Positions 35,246 through 44,212 of a DNA stretch of 56,915 nt are shown in pieces. The notes beneath the pieces were generated by a model. The model was not told the DNA's origin and did no database searches. It saw only the letters and a list, made by a program, of their open reading frames with translations. The position numbers and the translations under genes were made by a program. The number at the start of each line of letters is the position of its first letter. Positions within the stretch are counted from its first letter, which is position 1. The DNA comes from Nitrososphaeria archaeon (GTDB lineage: Archaea; Thermoproteota; Nitrososphaeria; JACIWG01): the NCBI GenBank assembly GCA_029776065.1, contig JARVJP010000007.1:1-56915 (forward strand). Direction: 5' to 3'.

Positions 35246-36061
35246 ATGGCGATAGATATGAAAGTCAACCGATTTAGGGAATCAATAAAGGAAGGTAAAC
35301 CTACTTTGGGGACACGTATTGTATGTTCGTGGCCTGGCATTGTTGAACTCGTTGGTCAAACAGGTTTATTTGACTATTTTGAGTTTGTCGGTGAATACGG
35401 GCCTTGGACTTTGTATGACCTCGAGAATTTGGCTCGTGCAGGTGAACTTTACAACATGTCTTCGATGATGAAGGTCGATGGTGTGCCTAGAAGTTATATC
35501 GCAGCTAAGGCACTGCAATCAGGGATACAGAATTTTTTATTTTCTGATATAAGAACTGTTGAAGACGCTGAAGAAGCTGTTAACTCAGTTAAGCTAGAAC
35601 CTCAAGGTCTTATGGGTGTTGGAAATTTCAGAATTGGTGGATACGTCTTTGACGGATTTTCAGTAGCTGATTACAGAAAAGCAAGCGAAGACGCGGTTGT
35701 AGCTTTGATGGTTGAGAAGAAAGTTACAGTTGATAACATAGAAGAAATTTTATCTGTCAAAGGCATCGACATGGTTCAGTTTGGGCCGTGGGATTACGGC
35801 CTTAGTTTAGGTCTCTCTGGTAGACCAGGTTCTGCGTGGGGACTTAATGATCCAAAAGTAAAGGAAGCAGAACTTAAAACTATCAAGACTGCTCTAAAGC
35901 TAGGGATAAGACCGAGGGTTGAAATAAACGATGTGAACGCTGTTGAGAAGTATGTGGAGCTTGGGGTGAAGGATTTCAACTTAGGCACAGACATAAGGAT
36001 TCTGTATAACTTCTGGAAAGAAAAAGGTAGCAGTTTAAAGAGCATGCTATCAAAGATTTAG
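35246..36061 (+). CDS. HpcH/HpaI aldolase-family protein, EYxP subfamily
   Basis: Metal-dependent pyruvate-type aldolase/lyase barrel (271 residues). Metal ligands are the Glu in VALMVEKK and the Asp in FGPWDYG. The catalytic histidine of classical HpaI (DGEHxP) is replaced by Tyr in FVGEYGPWTLYDLENLARA, and the active-site Arg position is Lys in MMKVDGVPR. This wording matches a subfamily I recall from bacteria, so it is probably functional with a different substrate. It lies 42 bases after the LDH2-type gene. The predicted reaction involves a 2-oxo acid. Confidence 0.85.
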   Translation: MAIDMKVNRFRESIKEGKPTLGTRIVCSWPGIVELVGQTGLFDYFEFVGEYGPWTLYDLENLARAGELYNMSSMMKVDGVPRSYIAAKALQSGIQNFLFSDIRTVEDAEEAVNSVKLEPQGLMGVGNFRIGGYVFDGFSVADYRKASEDAVVALMVEKKVTVDNIEEILSVKGIDMVQFGPWDYGLSLGLSGRPGSAWGLNDPKVKEAELKTIKTALKLGIRPRVEINDVNAVEKYVELGVKDFNLGTDIRILYNFWKEKGSSLKSMLSKI

Positions 36062-36144
36062 GAAGTTCGGCGAGCAGTTTCAAACATAAAATGGTGAACA
36101 AAGACGCCAAAGGTTTAAACCCCATCGATATATGTGTCTATTGA

Positions 36145-36807
36145 GTGGGACGTTTGGAAGATGTTGAAAAAAATTTGAGAGAAAGACTTACAAAAGTAGC
36201 ACAATGTCTATGGGATGATGGTTTAGTTAGTGGGACTGCTGGCAACATTAGTGCGAGAATACCAGGAACTAACAAGTGCATAATTAAACCATCTGGCTTT
36301 ACTATGTGTGAACTTAAACCTGAGGACTTTATTATCGTTGACATTTATACGCTATCTGTCTTAGAAGGTAAACATAAACCGTCTATAGAAACACCCTTTC
36401 ACACAACCATGTATCGAATAAGATCCGATGTTGGAGGTGTTGTTCATACGCACTCGCATTATGCGACAGTCTTTAGTATAGCTGGTGTAGAACTTATTCC
36501 AATGGGGATGGTTCTATACTTTGCACCCAAGTTAGCAAAGGGTGTAGGGATTGCAAAATATGGTGATCCAGGTACAGAGCAACTCGCGTCAAATATCGGT
36601 GTTGCATTAGAAACTAAATATGCTGCTTTGATGCCTCATCACGGTGCGATAGCTGTTGGAAAAGACGTAGAGGAAGCCTACGTTAATGCGAAGATGGTAG
36701 AGGAATTAGCTAAACTCCAATATGAAGTGATGCAGATAGGGAAACCCCAGCCCTTACCTGAAGAAACCTTAAAGAGTTTCATAGATTCAAAGCATGGTAA
36801 AGTGTAG
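36145..36807 (+). CDS. class II aldolase/adducin family protein (fuculose-phosphate aldolase-like)
   Basis: Zinc-dependent aldolase of 220 residues. It shows GTAGNISARIPG (phosphate and backbone loop), the Glu in SIETPFHTTMY, the zinc histidines in HTHSHYATVFS and the third zinc His in MPHHGAIAVG, which together indicate an active enzyme. Likely cleaves a short sugar phosphate to DHAP plus an aldehyde, or acts on a related compound. Start GTG 36145. It adds to the aldolase set at 35246 and 7061. Confidence 0.88.
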   Translation: MGRLEDVEKNLRERLTKVAQCLWDDGLVSGTAGNISARIPGTNKCIIKPSGFTMCELKPEDFIIVDIYTLSVLEGKHKPSIETPFHTTMYRIRSDVGGVVHTHSHYATVFSIAGVELIPMGMVLYFAPKLAKGVGIAKYGDPGTEQLASNIGVALETKYAALMPHHGAIAVGKDVEEAYVNAKMVEELAKLQYEVMQIGKPQPLPEETLKSFIDSKHGKV

Positions 36808-36860
36808 TGTATAAGATAATTAACCCAAGTGCTTACACCTTTCACTTAGACTTTAAGATA

Positions 36861-36869
36861 ATATTTATC
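36861..36869 (+). promoter_or_regulatory. TATA box of the small EF-Tu-like gene
   Basis: ATATTTATC lies about 28 bases before ATG 36894, matching the spacing of a leaderless archaeal message. Confidence 0.5.
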
Positions 36870-36893
36870 AATATGTTTGTTGCAGTCTGACAT

Positions 36894-37154
36894 ATGTCTG
36901 AAATAAAGAAATCACTAGTTGGAAAAGTGACGCATTTTTACCCGAAGATCGGTGTCGCAGTTGTTGCTTTGACGTCACAGTTGAAAGTCGGTGACAGAAT
37001 CGTTATTGAAGGAAAGGTAAGCAGCTTTGAGCAGGTAGTTGAATCGATGCAAATAGAACATGTGAACATACAGAAAGCTGAATCAGGGCAATCAATAGGC
37101 ATGAAGGTTGTAAAAAACGTCAAAGAGGGAGACCTAGTCTACAAAATAGAGTAG
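36894..37154 (+). CDS. translation-factor-like small beta-barrel protein
   Basis: An 86-residue protein that is a stand-alone EF-Tu domain-2-like barrel, with VGKVTHFYPKIGVAVVAL and LKVGDRIVIEG near the N terminus and KVVKNVKEGDLVYKIE at the end. Similar single-domain proteins are common in archaea and resemble the C-terminal domain of some U32 peptidases. Its function is not known; RNA or peptide binding is a guess. It is transcribed alone. Confidence 0.75.
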   Translation: MSEIKKSLVGKVTHFYPKIGVAVVALTSQLKVGDRIVIEGKVSSFEQVVESMQIEHVNIQKAESGQSIGMKVVKNVKEGDLVYKIE

Positions 37155-37280
37155 AAAAAATCGTTTAAGAAAAAGGGTAATGCCCTTCTAGCTCTGACTT
37201 TATGGATCGCCAAAAATAGATACGTTTTTAAACTAAAGCATTTCCGTTCTAAATGAAAATTAGCTTGCAATGGTGAAAAT

Positions 37281-37904
37281 TTGGACTTAGCTCTCCTCCT
37301 TAAGATTATAAGCGTAAGCGCCTCTGGTGCACTCGCCCCAGGACCCTTAACTGCATCAGCTACTGCTTACGGTGCGCGTAATGGTTGGAAAGCGGGTTTT
37401 AGAATTGCCGTGGGACATACCTTTGTCGAGTTTCCATTGGTGTTTGTTATTGCTTATGGCCTGGTTTCTTTCTTCCAAGTGCCTGTTGTTAGAACTCTAA
37501 TAGGGCTAATAGGAGGTAGTTTCCTTCTTTTTTTCGGATGGCTGACCTTCAAGGACGCACTCTTTATTAAGAATCTAAGTTTCGAAAGCAAGCATCCAAA
37601 ATGGAAGTCCGCGTTTGCAGTAGGTTTCTTCTTGACGCTCTTTAATCCCTATTTTCTAGCCTGGTGGATAGGAATCGGTTCATCCCTTTTGATGGAAGCT
37701 TTGACTACCGTTAGTGTTTTAGCTATTATACTATTTTATTTTGCTCACGTTTGGATGGATTATACGTGGTTAACGTTTATTGCTGCAGTCGGTTCGTTTT
37801 CCAAGTTAAACGTTAAAGTCTACAAGCTTATCCTACTTTTACTTTCGGTCATGATATTCTATTTTGGAATAGAAATGTTTTATAGAACGATAATTAATCT
37901 CTAA
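37281..37904 (+). CDS. LysE/RhtB-type amino-acid exporter
   Basis: Small six-helix exporter of 207 residues. The start MDLALLLKIISVSASGALAPGPLTAS has the LxPGP element characteristic of the LysE family. The start is TTG at 37281, supported by GGTGA at 37272-37276, four bases upstream. The substrate is probably an amino acid or small metabolite. Confidence 0.8.
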   Translation: MDLALLLKIISVSASGALAPGPLTASATAYGARNGWKAGFRIAVGHTFVEFPLVFVIAYGLVSFFQVPVVRTLIGLIGGSFLLFFGWLTFKDALFIKNLSFESKHPKWKSAFAVGFFLTLFNPYFLAWWIGIGSSLLMEALTTVSVLAIILFYFAHVWMDYTWLTFIAAVGSFSKLNVKVYKLILLLLSVMIFYFGIEMFYRTIINL

Positions 37905-37925
37905 TTTTTTTTGGCAATGGATTCA

Positions 37926-38708
37926 TTATCTGTTTTGCATGTTAGTAGTTTGTGAATAGAATTTGTGTGCTACATCCCTTTCTACAACCTCAAAGTTGGG
38001 CAAGTTCCCCACAACTACTGGTCTCAGCTCCTGTTCCCAAACCGTATTTAAACTCTTTACCTTTTCTACAAACTTTTCAATATCAAACCTTTTTCTATAA
38101 TATATCAGTTTTTTATCTATTAGAGGTATATCAATTTTCACATTCATTTTAATTAAAAACCAGAGATCATACAAGTCCCTTGCCTTCCCACGCCAGATGA
38201 TCGCTCTAACCTTCTCTGCCAAAATCTCTTCTAAATCCATTAGTATAACAAAAAATGGAAGTATATCCGAGTATATTGGTCTCAACTCTTTGGCATCTAC
38301 TTTTCTTAAAACTTTTTCCCTCTTACTTATTTCAACTCTAACATAGCATCTCTCAATCTCCTTTGTAAAGAAAGGGCCTTCTGCACCTATCCTAAAAGAG
38401 AATGACCTCTGGTCATTATCTAGTATTTTAAAATTGGCTTTTATACCTAAAACTTCAAAATCTTTTTTCACTTCTTCTAATAAATTTTCTAGTTCAAGGC
38501 TACCTTCGAGAGTGAAGTCGAGATCTTCACTGAACCTGTTTAGGCCATAAAAAAATGCTAATGCGGTTCCACCTTTAAAAACAAGTTCCCTTGAAATATT
38601 TGAGTACAAGCTTCTTAAAAGCATTGTTTGCAAATAATTCTTTTCTTGTTGAAAAGGTTTTAATCCTGTTAACTTTGAGATTCTTAATAACGTTTCTTTA
38701 TCTATCAT
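37926..38708 (-). CDS. AbiEii-type nucleotidyltransferase toxin
   Basis: Nucleotidyltransferase of the AbiEii/AbiGii group (260 residues). The catalytic region FKGGTALAFFYGLNRFSEDLDF and the later EEILAEKVRAI...RGKARDLYDLW segment are typical. These toxins transfer nucleotides to cellular RNA (often tRNA) and give phage abortive infection. It overlaps the antitoxin gene by four bases (ATGA). The lower GC than neighbours and the decayed gene beyond suggest recent acquisition. Confidence 0.88.
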   Translation of the reverse strand: MIDKETLLRISKLTGLKPFQQEKNYLQTMLLRSLYSNISRELVFKGGTALAFFYGLNRFSEDLDFTLEGSLELENLLEEVKKDFEVLGIKANFKILDNDQRSFSFRIGAEGPFFTKEIERCYVRVEISKREKVLRKVDAKELRPIYSDILPFFVILMDLEEILAEKVRAIIWRGKARDLYDLWFLIKMNVKIDIPLIDKKLIYYRKRFDIEKFVEKVKSLNTVWEQELRPVVVGNLPNFEVVERDVAHKFYSQTTNMQNR

Positions 38709-39403
38709 TCTAAAACCTCGTTAACGTATAGTCTCCATTTCTTATTAAATTCCCCTAAAGACTTTATTGCTGGATTAAGTTTGTATGGTGTCCTGTTTTG
38801 AGCCACCAAGTTCGTTCTTACTCCAAGAACTTCAAGCATGTATCCAAGTCTCCTATTTATAGCCTCCACTTTAAGTTCAGAAGCAAACATTAGTAGCTTA
38901 TCTATATCCGCCTCTTTTAAAGCATTGTATACGTCGCTCAATGGGCAATATCTTGGTAGGTAAAGGGAATCCAATATCACTTTCTCTAATTTAGCTAGAA
39001 AGATGTAGCTGCTTCCTTTTTCAACTTTATTAAAACCAAACATGAACTTTGGATTAAGCTTTACAAATTTTATCTTTAAACCAAAGCTTTCTACACTATT
39101 TTTTCTTTTTGAAGTTGCAACTAAAATTTCGTTAATTGTTTGTGTAGTTTTTCCATGTAAAAAGAGTCCTGTAAGGAATGAGATATATGATGGGTAAAGT
39201 AGTTGAGTTGATACAAGGAATGGGTCATTGTAGATTGTAAATTTTCCACGTTCTATTTTATATATTAGTCCTCTATTTACCATTCTGTTGATATATACGT
39301 ACGCTACACATTTACTTAGGTCAGTAACTTTCAAAAGATCATTTATAGTGAAAATTGCCAATTTACTTTCCTTTAACTTTCCTAAAACCTTCTCTAGTTT
39401 CAC
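38705..39403 (-). CDS. AbiEi-type antitoxin/transcriptional regulator
   Basis: 232 residues. An N-terminal winged-helix (about 1-60, FTINDLLKVTDLSKCVAYVYINRMVNRGLIYKIERGKF) precedes an antitoxin domain, the arrangement of AbiEi. Such proteins neutralise AbiEii and repress their own promoter. Start GTG 39403 is preceded by a strong A/T box (39419-39432), so the message may be leaderless. Confidence 0.8.
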   Translation of the reverse strand: MKLEKVLGKLKESKLAIFTINDLLKVTDLSKCVAYVYINRMVNRGLIYKIERGKFTIYNDPFLVSTQLLYPSYISFLTGLFLHGKTTQTINEILVATSKRKNSVESFGLKIKFVKLNPKFMFGFNKVEKGSSYIFLAKLEKVILDSLYLPRYCPLSDVYNALKEADIDKLLMFASELKVEAINRRLGYMLEVLGVRTNLVAQNRTPYKLNPAIKSLGEFNKKWRLYVNEVLE

Positions 39404-39418
39404 AAAAAGCGTATTTGT

Positions 39419-39432
39419 TCTTATATATTTAA
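39419..39432 (-). promoter_or_regulatory. TATA box of the AbiE operon
   Basis: On the minus strand the sequence is TTTAAATATATAAG, about 20-30 bases before the GTG start at 39403. AbiEi autoregulation would be expected to act around here. Confidence 0.45.
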
Positions 39433-39649
39433 ATATTTTATTCTTAACAATTTTGTTAAGGATAACGCTAAAAAATATGTTTTATTGGGGTTGACAATAT
39501 TATTCATAAATAAAAATTAGGTATTGAAATATTATTTCAGAAAACCTTAACGACCTAAAAATAGCTATCTAAATAATTTTATCATATTAACACGATAAAA
39601 TTTAAATATTATTTTGTTGGTTAAGACTTTCAATGATATCGTTGGACTG

Positions 39650-40112
39650 GGAAGATTTTGGAAAATACATCCTATATTTTATATAGTTAAACTATTTACA
39701 AGGGGATTCGGAAGGAAGCAGTTCCCTTACTGGGACTGTAAGCATAGAAGCGTATATTCCTTAAAAATCTTAGAAAGTTGATGGAGAATATTGTGTTTAT
39801 AGAGTTACTCAAAAATGGGCTAGAACCTTGGAGAGATGTCTTATATTTTAAAGATAACATACAAAATGGAGTTGATCTTATAATAAAGTATGGCTCATGA
39901 ATAGAGAATCTCATTCAAGTAACACATGTTTCAGGCATAGATGAATTAGAAAAAGGGAAATCAGTTCTTTAATTAAAGCAAGTAATATACTAGGATGTAA
40001 TCGCTTACATATAATTCCATGGGGTTATGAAGACAATATAGAAATAGATGGTAAGAAGATAAACTTCATACATATATGGAAATGGTTATTATTAAGACAA
40101 TTCATCAGGTGA
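39650..40112 (+). pseudogene. decayed DUF4143-type AAA ATPase, C-terminal remnant
   Basis: In the frame at 39781 the sequence reads MENIVFIELLKNGLEPWRDV, then VLYFKDNIQNGVDLIIKYGS and a stop (TGA 39898). The same frame continues IENLIQVTHVSGIDELEKGK to 39960. After a frameshift it reads SLIKASNILGCNRLHIIPWG, then an IDGKKINFIHIWKWLL tail to 40112. This is the C-terminal half of the archaeal/bacterial ATPase family with a DUF4143 domain (NIVFLELLRR... WKWLL). A weaker upstream stretch (RSVYSLKILES, about 39653-39779) is in a further frame. At least one stop and two frameshifts make it a pseudogene; the ATPase domain is gone. Confidence 0.8.
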
Positions 40113-40268
40113 CAAACTATATGTTAAAGGGGTATCTAATTTAAAATTGAATCCAAGTATGGCATGACGTGCTCATTCTCCTATTTTTTAATAAGTGGTA
40201 GTAAAAATATAATCGTGAATAGAAATGATTAAATCAGCAATACTAATCATACTGGAAGGAGTAAGAGA

Positions 40269-41612
40269 TTGCAAGAACTTGAATACTTATTCAATCCTCG
40301 TTCAATAGCAGTTATTGGCGCATCGTCTAAACCTGGTAAGATAGGGCATGAATGCTTAAAGAGTTTGCTAAGAAGTGGATACAAAGGGTATGTGTATCCT
40401 ATTAATCCAAATATAGATAAGGTCCTTGGGCTAGTTGCTTATCCAGATATTGGTGCTATCCCTAACGAGGTTGACCTTGTAATATATGTTCTACCGGCCG
40501 AGGATTCGGTTAGAATCTTCCAAAATTTTAAAACCAAGAACGTAAAGGCTGTTATAATAATATCTAGTGGTTTTAGAGAGTTTTCTAGCGATGGTGTTCA
40601 AATAGAGGAGAAGATTATAGAAGTCGCTAGGCAATCAGGATTCAAGATTATTGGGCCTAACTGTGTAGGAGTATACGATAGCAAGTCTAAGGTGGACAGC
40701 CTTTTTCAGTCGCATGAAAGGTTACCCAGACCAAAGGAAGGCAATATTGCAGTGATTTCGCAAAGCGGTACTTTTGCTGTTAGCTTCATGGATTGGGCGT
40801 CTGAGGATGGGGTGGGTGTCAGTAAGGTCGTCAGCATAGGAAACAGAGCTGATGTTGATGAAGCGGATTTGATAAATTACCTGCGCCATGATCTAAGTAC
40901 ACGTGTAATATCCTTGTATATTGAAAGTTTCACTGATGGAAGGAAACTTATAAACGCTATTAAAGGCTGCGGGAAGCCTGTTGTCTTGTATTTAGCAAGT
41001 AAGACATGTAAGGGTGCTTCTGTTGCTAAGTCGCATACTGGAAGAATGGCTTCTGATTATAGAATAGCAGAAAGTGTTCTATCGTCGGTAGGCGCTATAC
41101 TTACTCAGAGCTTTCAACAGTTTTACGATGTAACAAAAGCGATTTCACTGTTAGGTAAAGTCACTGGTGACCGTGTAATGATGATTGCAAACGGTGTTGG
41201 TCCTTCTGTAACAGCAGCAGACCTACTAGAAGAGAATGGTTTAAAACTAGCTGAGCTTAGTGAAGAAACATTCGAGTCTCTAAGAAGGGTGCTTCCAAAG
41301 TACGTTGTAATAAACAACCCACTCGATCTAACAGGAAGCGCTACTACTAACGATTTTATCACATCCATTAAGATAATTAATAGTTCACAAGATTCAGATT
41401 TGATTGTTTTGTTTGTTGTCTTCCAGGACACACCTCTAGGTGATGACTTTGCTGAACGCCTAGTAACGACTGAAAGGGAAAAGCCTATATTTGTCTTCGC
41501 AGCAGGAGGTAAATATACTCGCGATAAATGCCGCTTACTCAATAGTAGTGGAATACCTTGTTTCCAAAGTGTCGAGAATTTAATTTGCTCCATCAACGCG
41601 CTTCTTCGATAA
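40269..41612 (+). CDS. ADP-forming acyl-CoA synthetase, alpha chain
   Basis: CoA-binding and ligase alpha subunit of an NDP-forming acetyl/acyl-CoA synthetase (447 residues). The CoA-binding Rossmann domain starts FNPRSIAVIGASSKPGKIG; the phosphohistidine lies in AKSHTGRMASDYRI. The start TTG 40269 has a strong Shine-Dalgarno (GGAAGGAG) about 7 bases upstream. In archaea these enzymes make ATP from acyl-CoA. The beta chain with the ATP-grasp domain is not adjacent, so it must be encoded elsewhere. Confidence 0.92.
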   Translation: MQELEYLFNPRSIAVIGASSKPGKIGHECLKSLLRSGYKGYVYPINPNIDKVLGLVAYPDIGAIPNEVDLVIYVLPAEDSVRIFQNFKTKNVKAVIIISSGFREFSSDGVQIEEKIIEVARQSGFKIIGPNCVGVYDSKSKVDSLFQSHERLPRPKEGNIAVISQSGTFAVSFMDWASEDGVGVSKVVSIGNRADVDEADLINYLRHDLSTRVISLYIESFTDGRKLINAIKGCGKPVVLYLASKTCKGASVAKSHTGRMASDYRIAESVLSSVGAILTQSFQQFYDVTKAISLLGKVTGDRVMMIANGVGPSVTAADLLEENGLKLAELSEETFESLRRVLPKYVVINNPLDLTGSATTNDFITSIKIINSSQDSDLIVLFVVFQDTPLGDDFAERLVTTEREKPIFVFAAGGKYTRDKCRLLNSSGIPCFQSVENLICSINALLR

Positions 41613-41662
41613 GTATGTTTGTTGGTCAATCTTTATTAAAACCTCTAATCTGAGCCTTAGGC

Positions 41663-42520
41663 ATGTTTGGGGAAATAGTCGGGTTGATTCCTGCAATCCT
41701 TTGGGCTATTTCTCCCCTATTCTATAAAAGAGGGCTTCGAAACCTAAACCCTGTATTCGGGAATACCATAAGAGCATTACCTGCTACGCTTCTAACATTC
41801 ACCATGTCTTTTTTACTCTTAGGATTTGATGAAGTTCTGCATTTTTCTCCACAAGCTTTGTTTGCTAGCGTCTTAAGTGGTTCAATTGGACTGGGCTTAG
41901 GCGACCTCTTTTATCTAATTAGCATAAAGCAGATCGGAGCAGCTAGAGCTGTTACCATAACAAGCAGCTACCCTCTAATCACATTATTTATGTCCTATCT
42001 TCTACTCGGTGAAAAAGTGGATTGGTATATTGGTATAGGCACGCTTCTCGTAGTGTTAGGTATTGCTTTGATTTCATTTAATGAGGCTGATTCTAAAATT
42101 GGGTTCAGAGGTATTGTCGTAGCGCTCTTGGCAGCATTTTTCTGGAGTGTTAGTATACTTCTTGCTGGCATACTACCTTCAGAAGGGCACCCTATAGCTG
42201 TAAACTCTTGGAGGCTTATCGGCCTAACAGTTTTCAGTCTTGTGCCATTTTTCTTCGCGTATAGAAGTAATGGGGTGCCTACTTTAGATAAAGGTTCTTT
42301 AGGCTACCTCACTTTTGGAGGATTGGTCGGTCTAAGCTTAGGTTGGATAGCATTTATCTATAGCATAGGGTTAATCGGCCTTTCTAAAGCAACAACTCTT
42401 TCCTCTGTTTCACCTGTTTTTACAGCAGTCGGGGAGTTTATAATGGAAAGGAGATTTAAAGGGAGAATAATGCTAGGGTCGACTCTTACAACATTAGGAA
42501 TAATTTTAGTCACACTTTAA
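41663..42520 (+). CDS. EamA/DMT-family transporter
   Basis: Drug/metabolite transporter with ten helices in two repeats (285 residues). The second repeat segment GLSKATTLSSVSPVFTAVGE and the first GAARAVTITSSYPLITLFMS are the paired EamA signatures. ATG 41663 lies about 26 bases after a TATTAAAA box near 41634-41641, so it is probably leaderless. Confidence 0.85.
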   Translation: MFGEIVGLIPAILWAISPLFYKRGLRNLNPVFGNTIRALPATLLTFTMSFLLLGFDEVLHFSPQALFASVLSGSIGLGLGDLFYLISIKQIGAARAVTITSSYPLITLFMSYLLLGEKVDWYIGIGTLLVVLGIALISFNEADSKIGFRGIVVALLAAFFWSVSILLAGILPSEGHPIAVNSWRLIGLTVFSLVPFFFAYRSNGVPTLDKGSLGYLTFGGLVGLSLGWIAFIYSIGLIGLSKATTLSSVSPVFTAVGEFIMERRFKGRIMLGSTLTTLGIILVTL

Positions 42521-42596
42521 TCTATTTTAAGAAAGTGTTTAGATGTCTTCTATAAGTAACAGTTAACGATATCGATATTAACCAAATCTTAATAAT

Positions 42597-44111
42597 GTGA
42601 TGATGGGGAACATGGTTACATTTTTCACTAACAAAGTAATTTTGGAGATACTTGAAAAATATAAACCGATCTGGTCTCTTGACCATTCTCTCGCAGTCCT
42701 AGGGTGGGATAGTGAGACATATATGCCTGAAGAGGGGGTTGAGGAAAGGAGTATCTCGGTAAGTCAACTCACCCTCTTAAAACAGAAGCTCTTGACAGAT
42801 CCGAGTTTTATATCTTTGGTAGATAAAGCCTCTGACGAGAGAGATCTAAATGACTATGAAAAGGGGGTTATCAGAGTCCTAATGCGCTCGATCAAAGTTT
42901 ATAGGCAGTTACCACCTAAGCTCGTCGAAGAGCTCACCAAAACCTCTGAAGAGGCGAAGGTTGTTTGGCGGAGATCTAGGCTTGAAAATAACTTTCAAAC
43001 CTTTCAACCGTATCTAGAGAAGATTGTATCGCTCTTAAGAGAGGCTGCGGATTACCTTGGTTATAAGGCGCACCCGTACGATGCGCTTTTAGACCTATAT
43101 GAGGAAGACCTAACCAGTAGAGATGTCGATAAGGTCTTCGATATAATCACCCCCGTTACAAAGAATGTTTTAAGCAAAATATTAGACGAAAAGCTTTTCT
43201 CACAAAGTCACCCTCTTGAAAAAGTAAGTTATGATGTCGAAGCTATGAAGAAGGTTAACAAAATTGTAATTGAAAAATTTGGATATGATCCAAAGCGTTT
43301 TCGAATGGACATTTCCACACATCCCTTTACAATTGGTTTAGGCATAAGAGATGTAAGAATAACTACTCGCTATGAAGGGAAGGACTTTAAAACCTCACTT
43401 TTCTCAACGATCCATGAATATGGGCATGCGCTATATGAACTACAAAACAATGAAGCTTTCATTTCGACGCCTTTAGCAAGCGGTATCTCCTTAGGAATAC
43501 ACGAGTCGCAATCAAGGTTTTGGGAGAACGTTATTGGCAGAAGCAAGTCGTTCTGCAAAGTAGTCTATCCTATGTTAAAAGACAATTTGAGTCTTGTGCC
43601 CCAATACTCATGGGAGGACATCTACTACTATTTTAATACTGTTAAACCTAGTCTTATTAGAGTTGATTCAGACGAAGTCACATACAACTTCCACATACTT
43701 CTCAGATATAGGCTTGAGAAGGGTTTAATCTCAGGTGAAATAAATGTATCCGATCTACCCGACCTATGGTGTAGTGCTATGAATGAATACCTTGGCATGA
43801 GGCCAAAGACCCATTCTGAGGGTGTGTTACAGGATATCCACTGGAGTCAAGCTAGTTTTGGATACTTTCCAACATATACTTTAGGCAACATAATTTCCGC
43901 TCAAATAAGACATTATGTGATAAAGGAATTACCGGACTTTAATGAACATATATTAAATATGAATTTTACCCCAGTAAAGGTATGGCTTAGAGAAAAAGTT
44001 CATCGATGGGGGTCAACATATAATCCAAAAATGTTACTCGAGAAGATGTTCGGCGAAGAACTTAATCCTGAACACTTTACTACCTATCTAAGAGAAAAGT
44101 ACTTAAAATAA
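42597..44111 (+). CDS. M32-family metallocarboxypeptidase (Taq/Pfu type)
   Basis: Zinc carboxypeptidase of about 500 residues, cytoplasmic. The zinc motif HEYGH (TIHEYGHALYE) and downstream ligand segment GISLGIHESQSRFWEN are intact, as are the GYFPTYTLGN and MRPKTHSEGVLQDIHWS signatures. Several starts are possible: GTG 42597, ATG 42600, 42603 and 42612. It removes C-terminal residues and complements the peptide importer operon in peptide use. Confidence 0.93.
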   Translation: MMMGNMVTFFTNKVILEILEKYKPIWSLDHSLAVLGWDSETYMPEEGVEERSISVSQLTLLKQKLLTDPSFISLVDKASDERDLNDYEKGVIRVLMRSIKVYRQLPPKLVEELTKTSEEAKVVWRRSRLENNFQTFQPYLEKIVSLLREAADYLGYKAHPYDALLDLYEEDLTSRDVDKVFDIITPVTKNVLSKILDEKLFSQSHPLEKVSYDVEAMKKVNKIVIEKFGYDPKRFRMDISTHPFTIGLGIRDVRITTRYEGKDFKTSLFSTIHEYGHALYELQNNEAFISTPLASGISLGIHESQSRFWENVIGRSKSFCKVVYPMLKDNLSLVPQYSWEDIYYYFNTVKPSLIRVDSDEVTYNFHILLRYRLEKGLISGEINVSDLPDLWCSAMNEYLGMRPKTHSEGVLQDIHWSQASFGYFPTYTLGNIISAQIRHYVIKELPDFNEHILNMNFTPVKVWLREKVHRWGSTYNPKMLLEKMFGEELNPEHFTTYLREKYLK

Positions 44112-44212
44112 CTTAAATTTAGAACAGTTACCCATGGTTTACATTCTTTAATTACCCTGTCAAACTTGCAAACGCTTACCTAATTTCTAAAATTATGGTC
44201 GTCATCGTACAA

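Noticed and set aside
35246-36061. HpcH/HpaI protein as a dead enzyme because its catalytic His is missing
   Set aside because: The Tyr replacement is embedded in a segment (EYGPWTLYDLENLARA) that I recall as a subfamily pattern, and the metal ligands are kept, so a functional variant is more likely.
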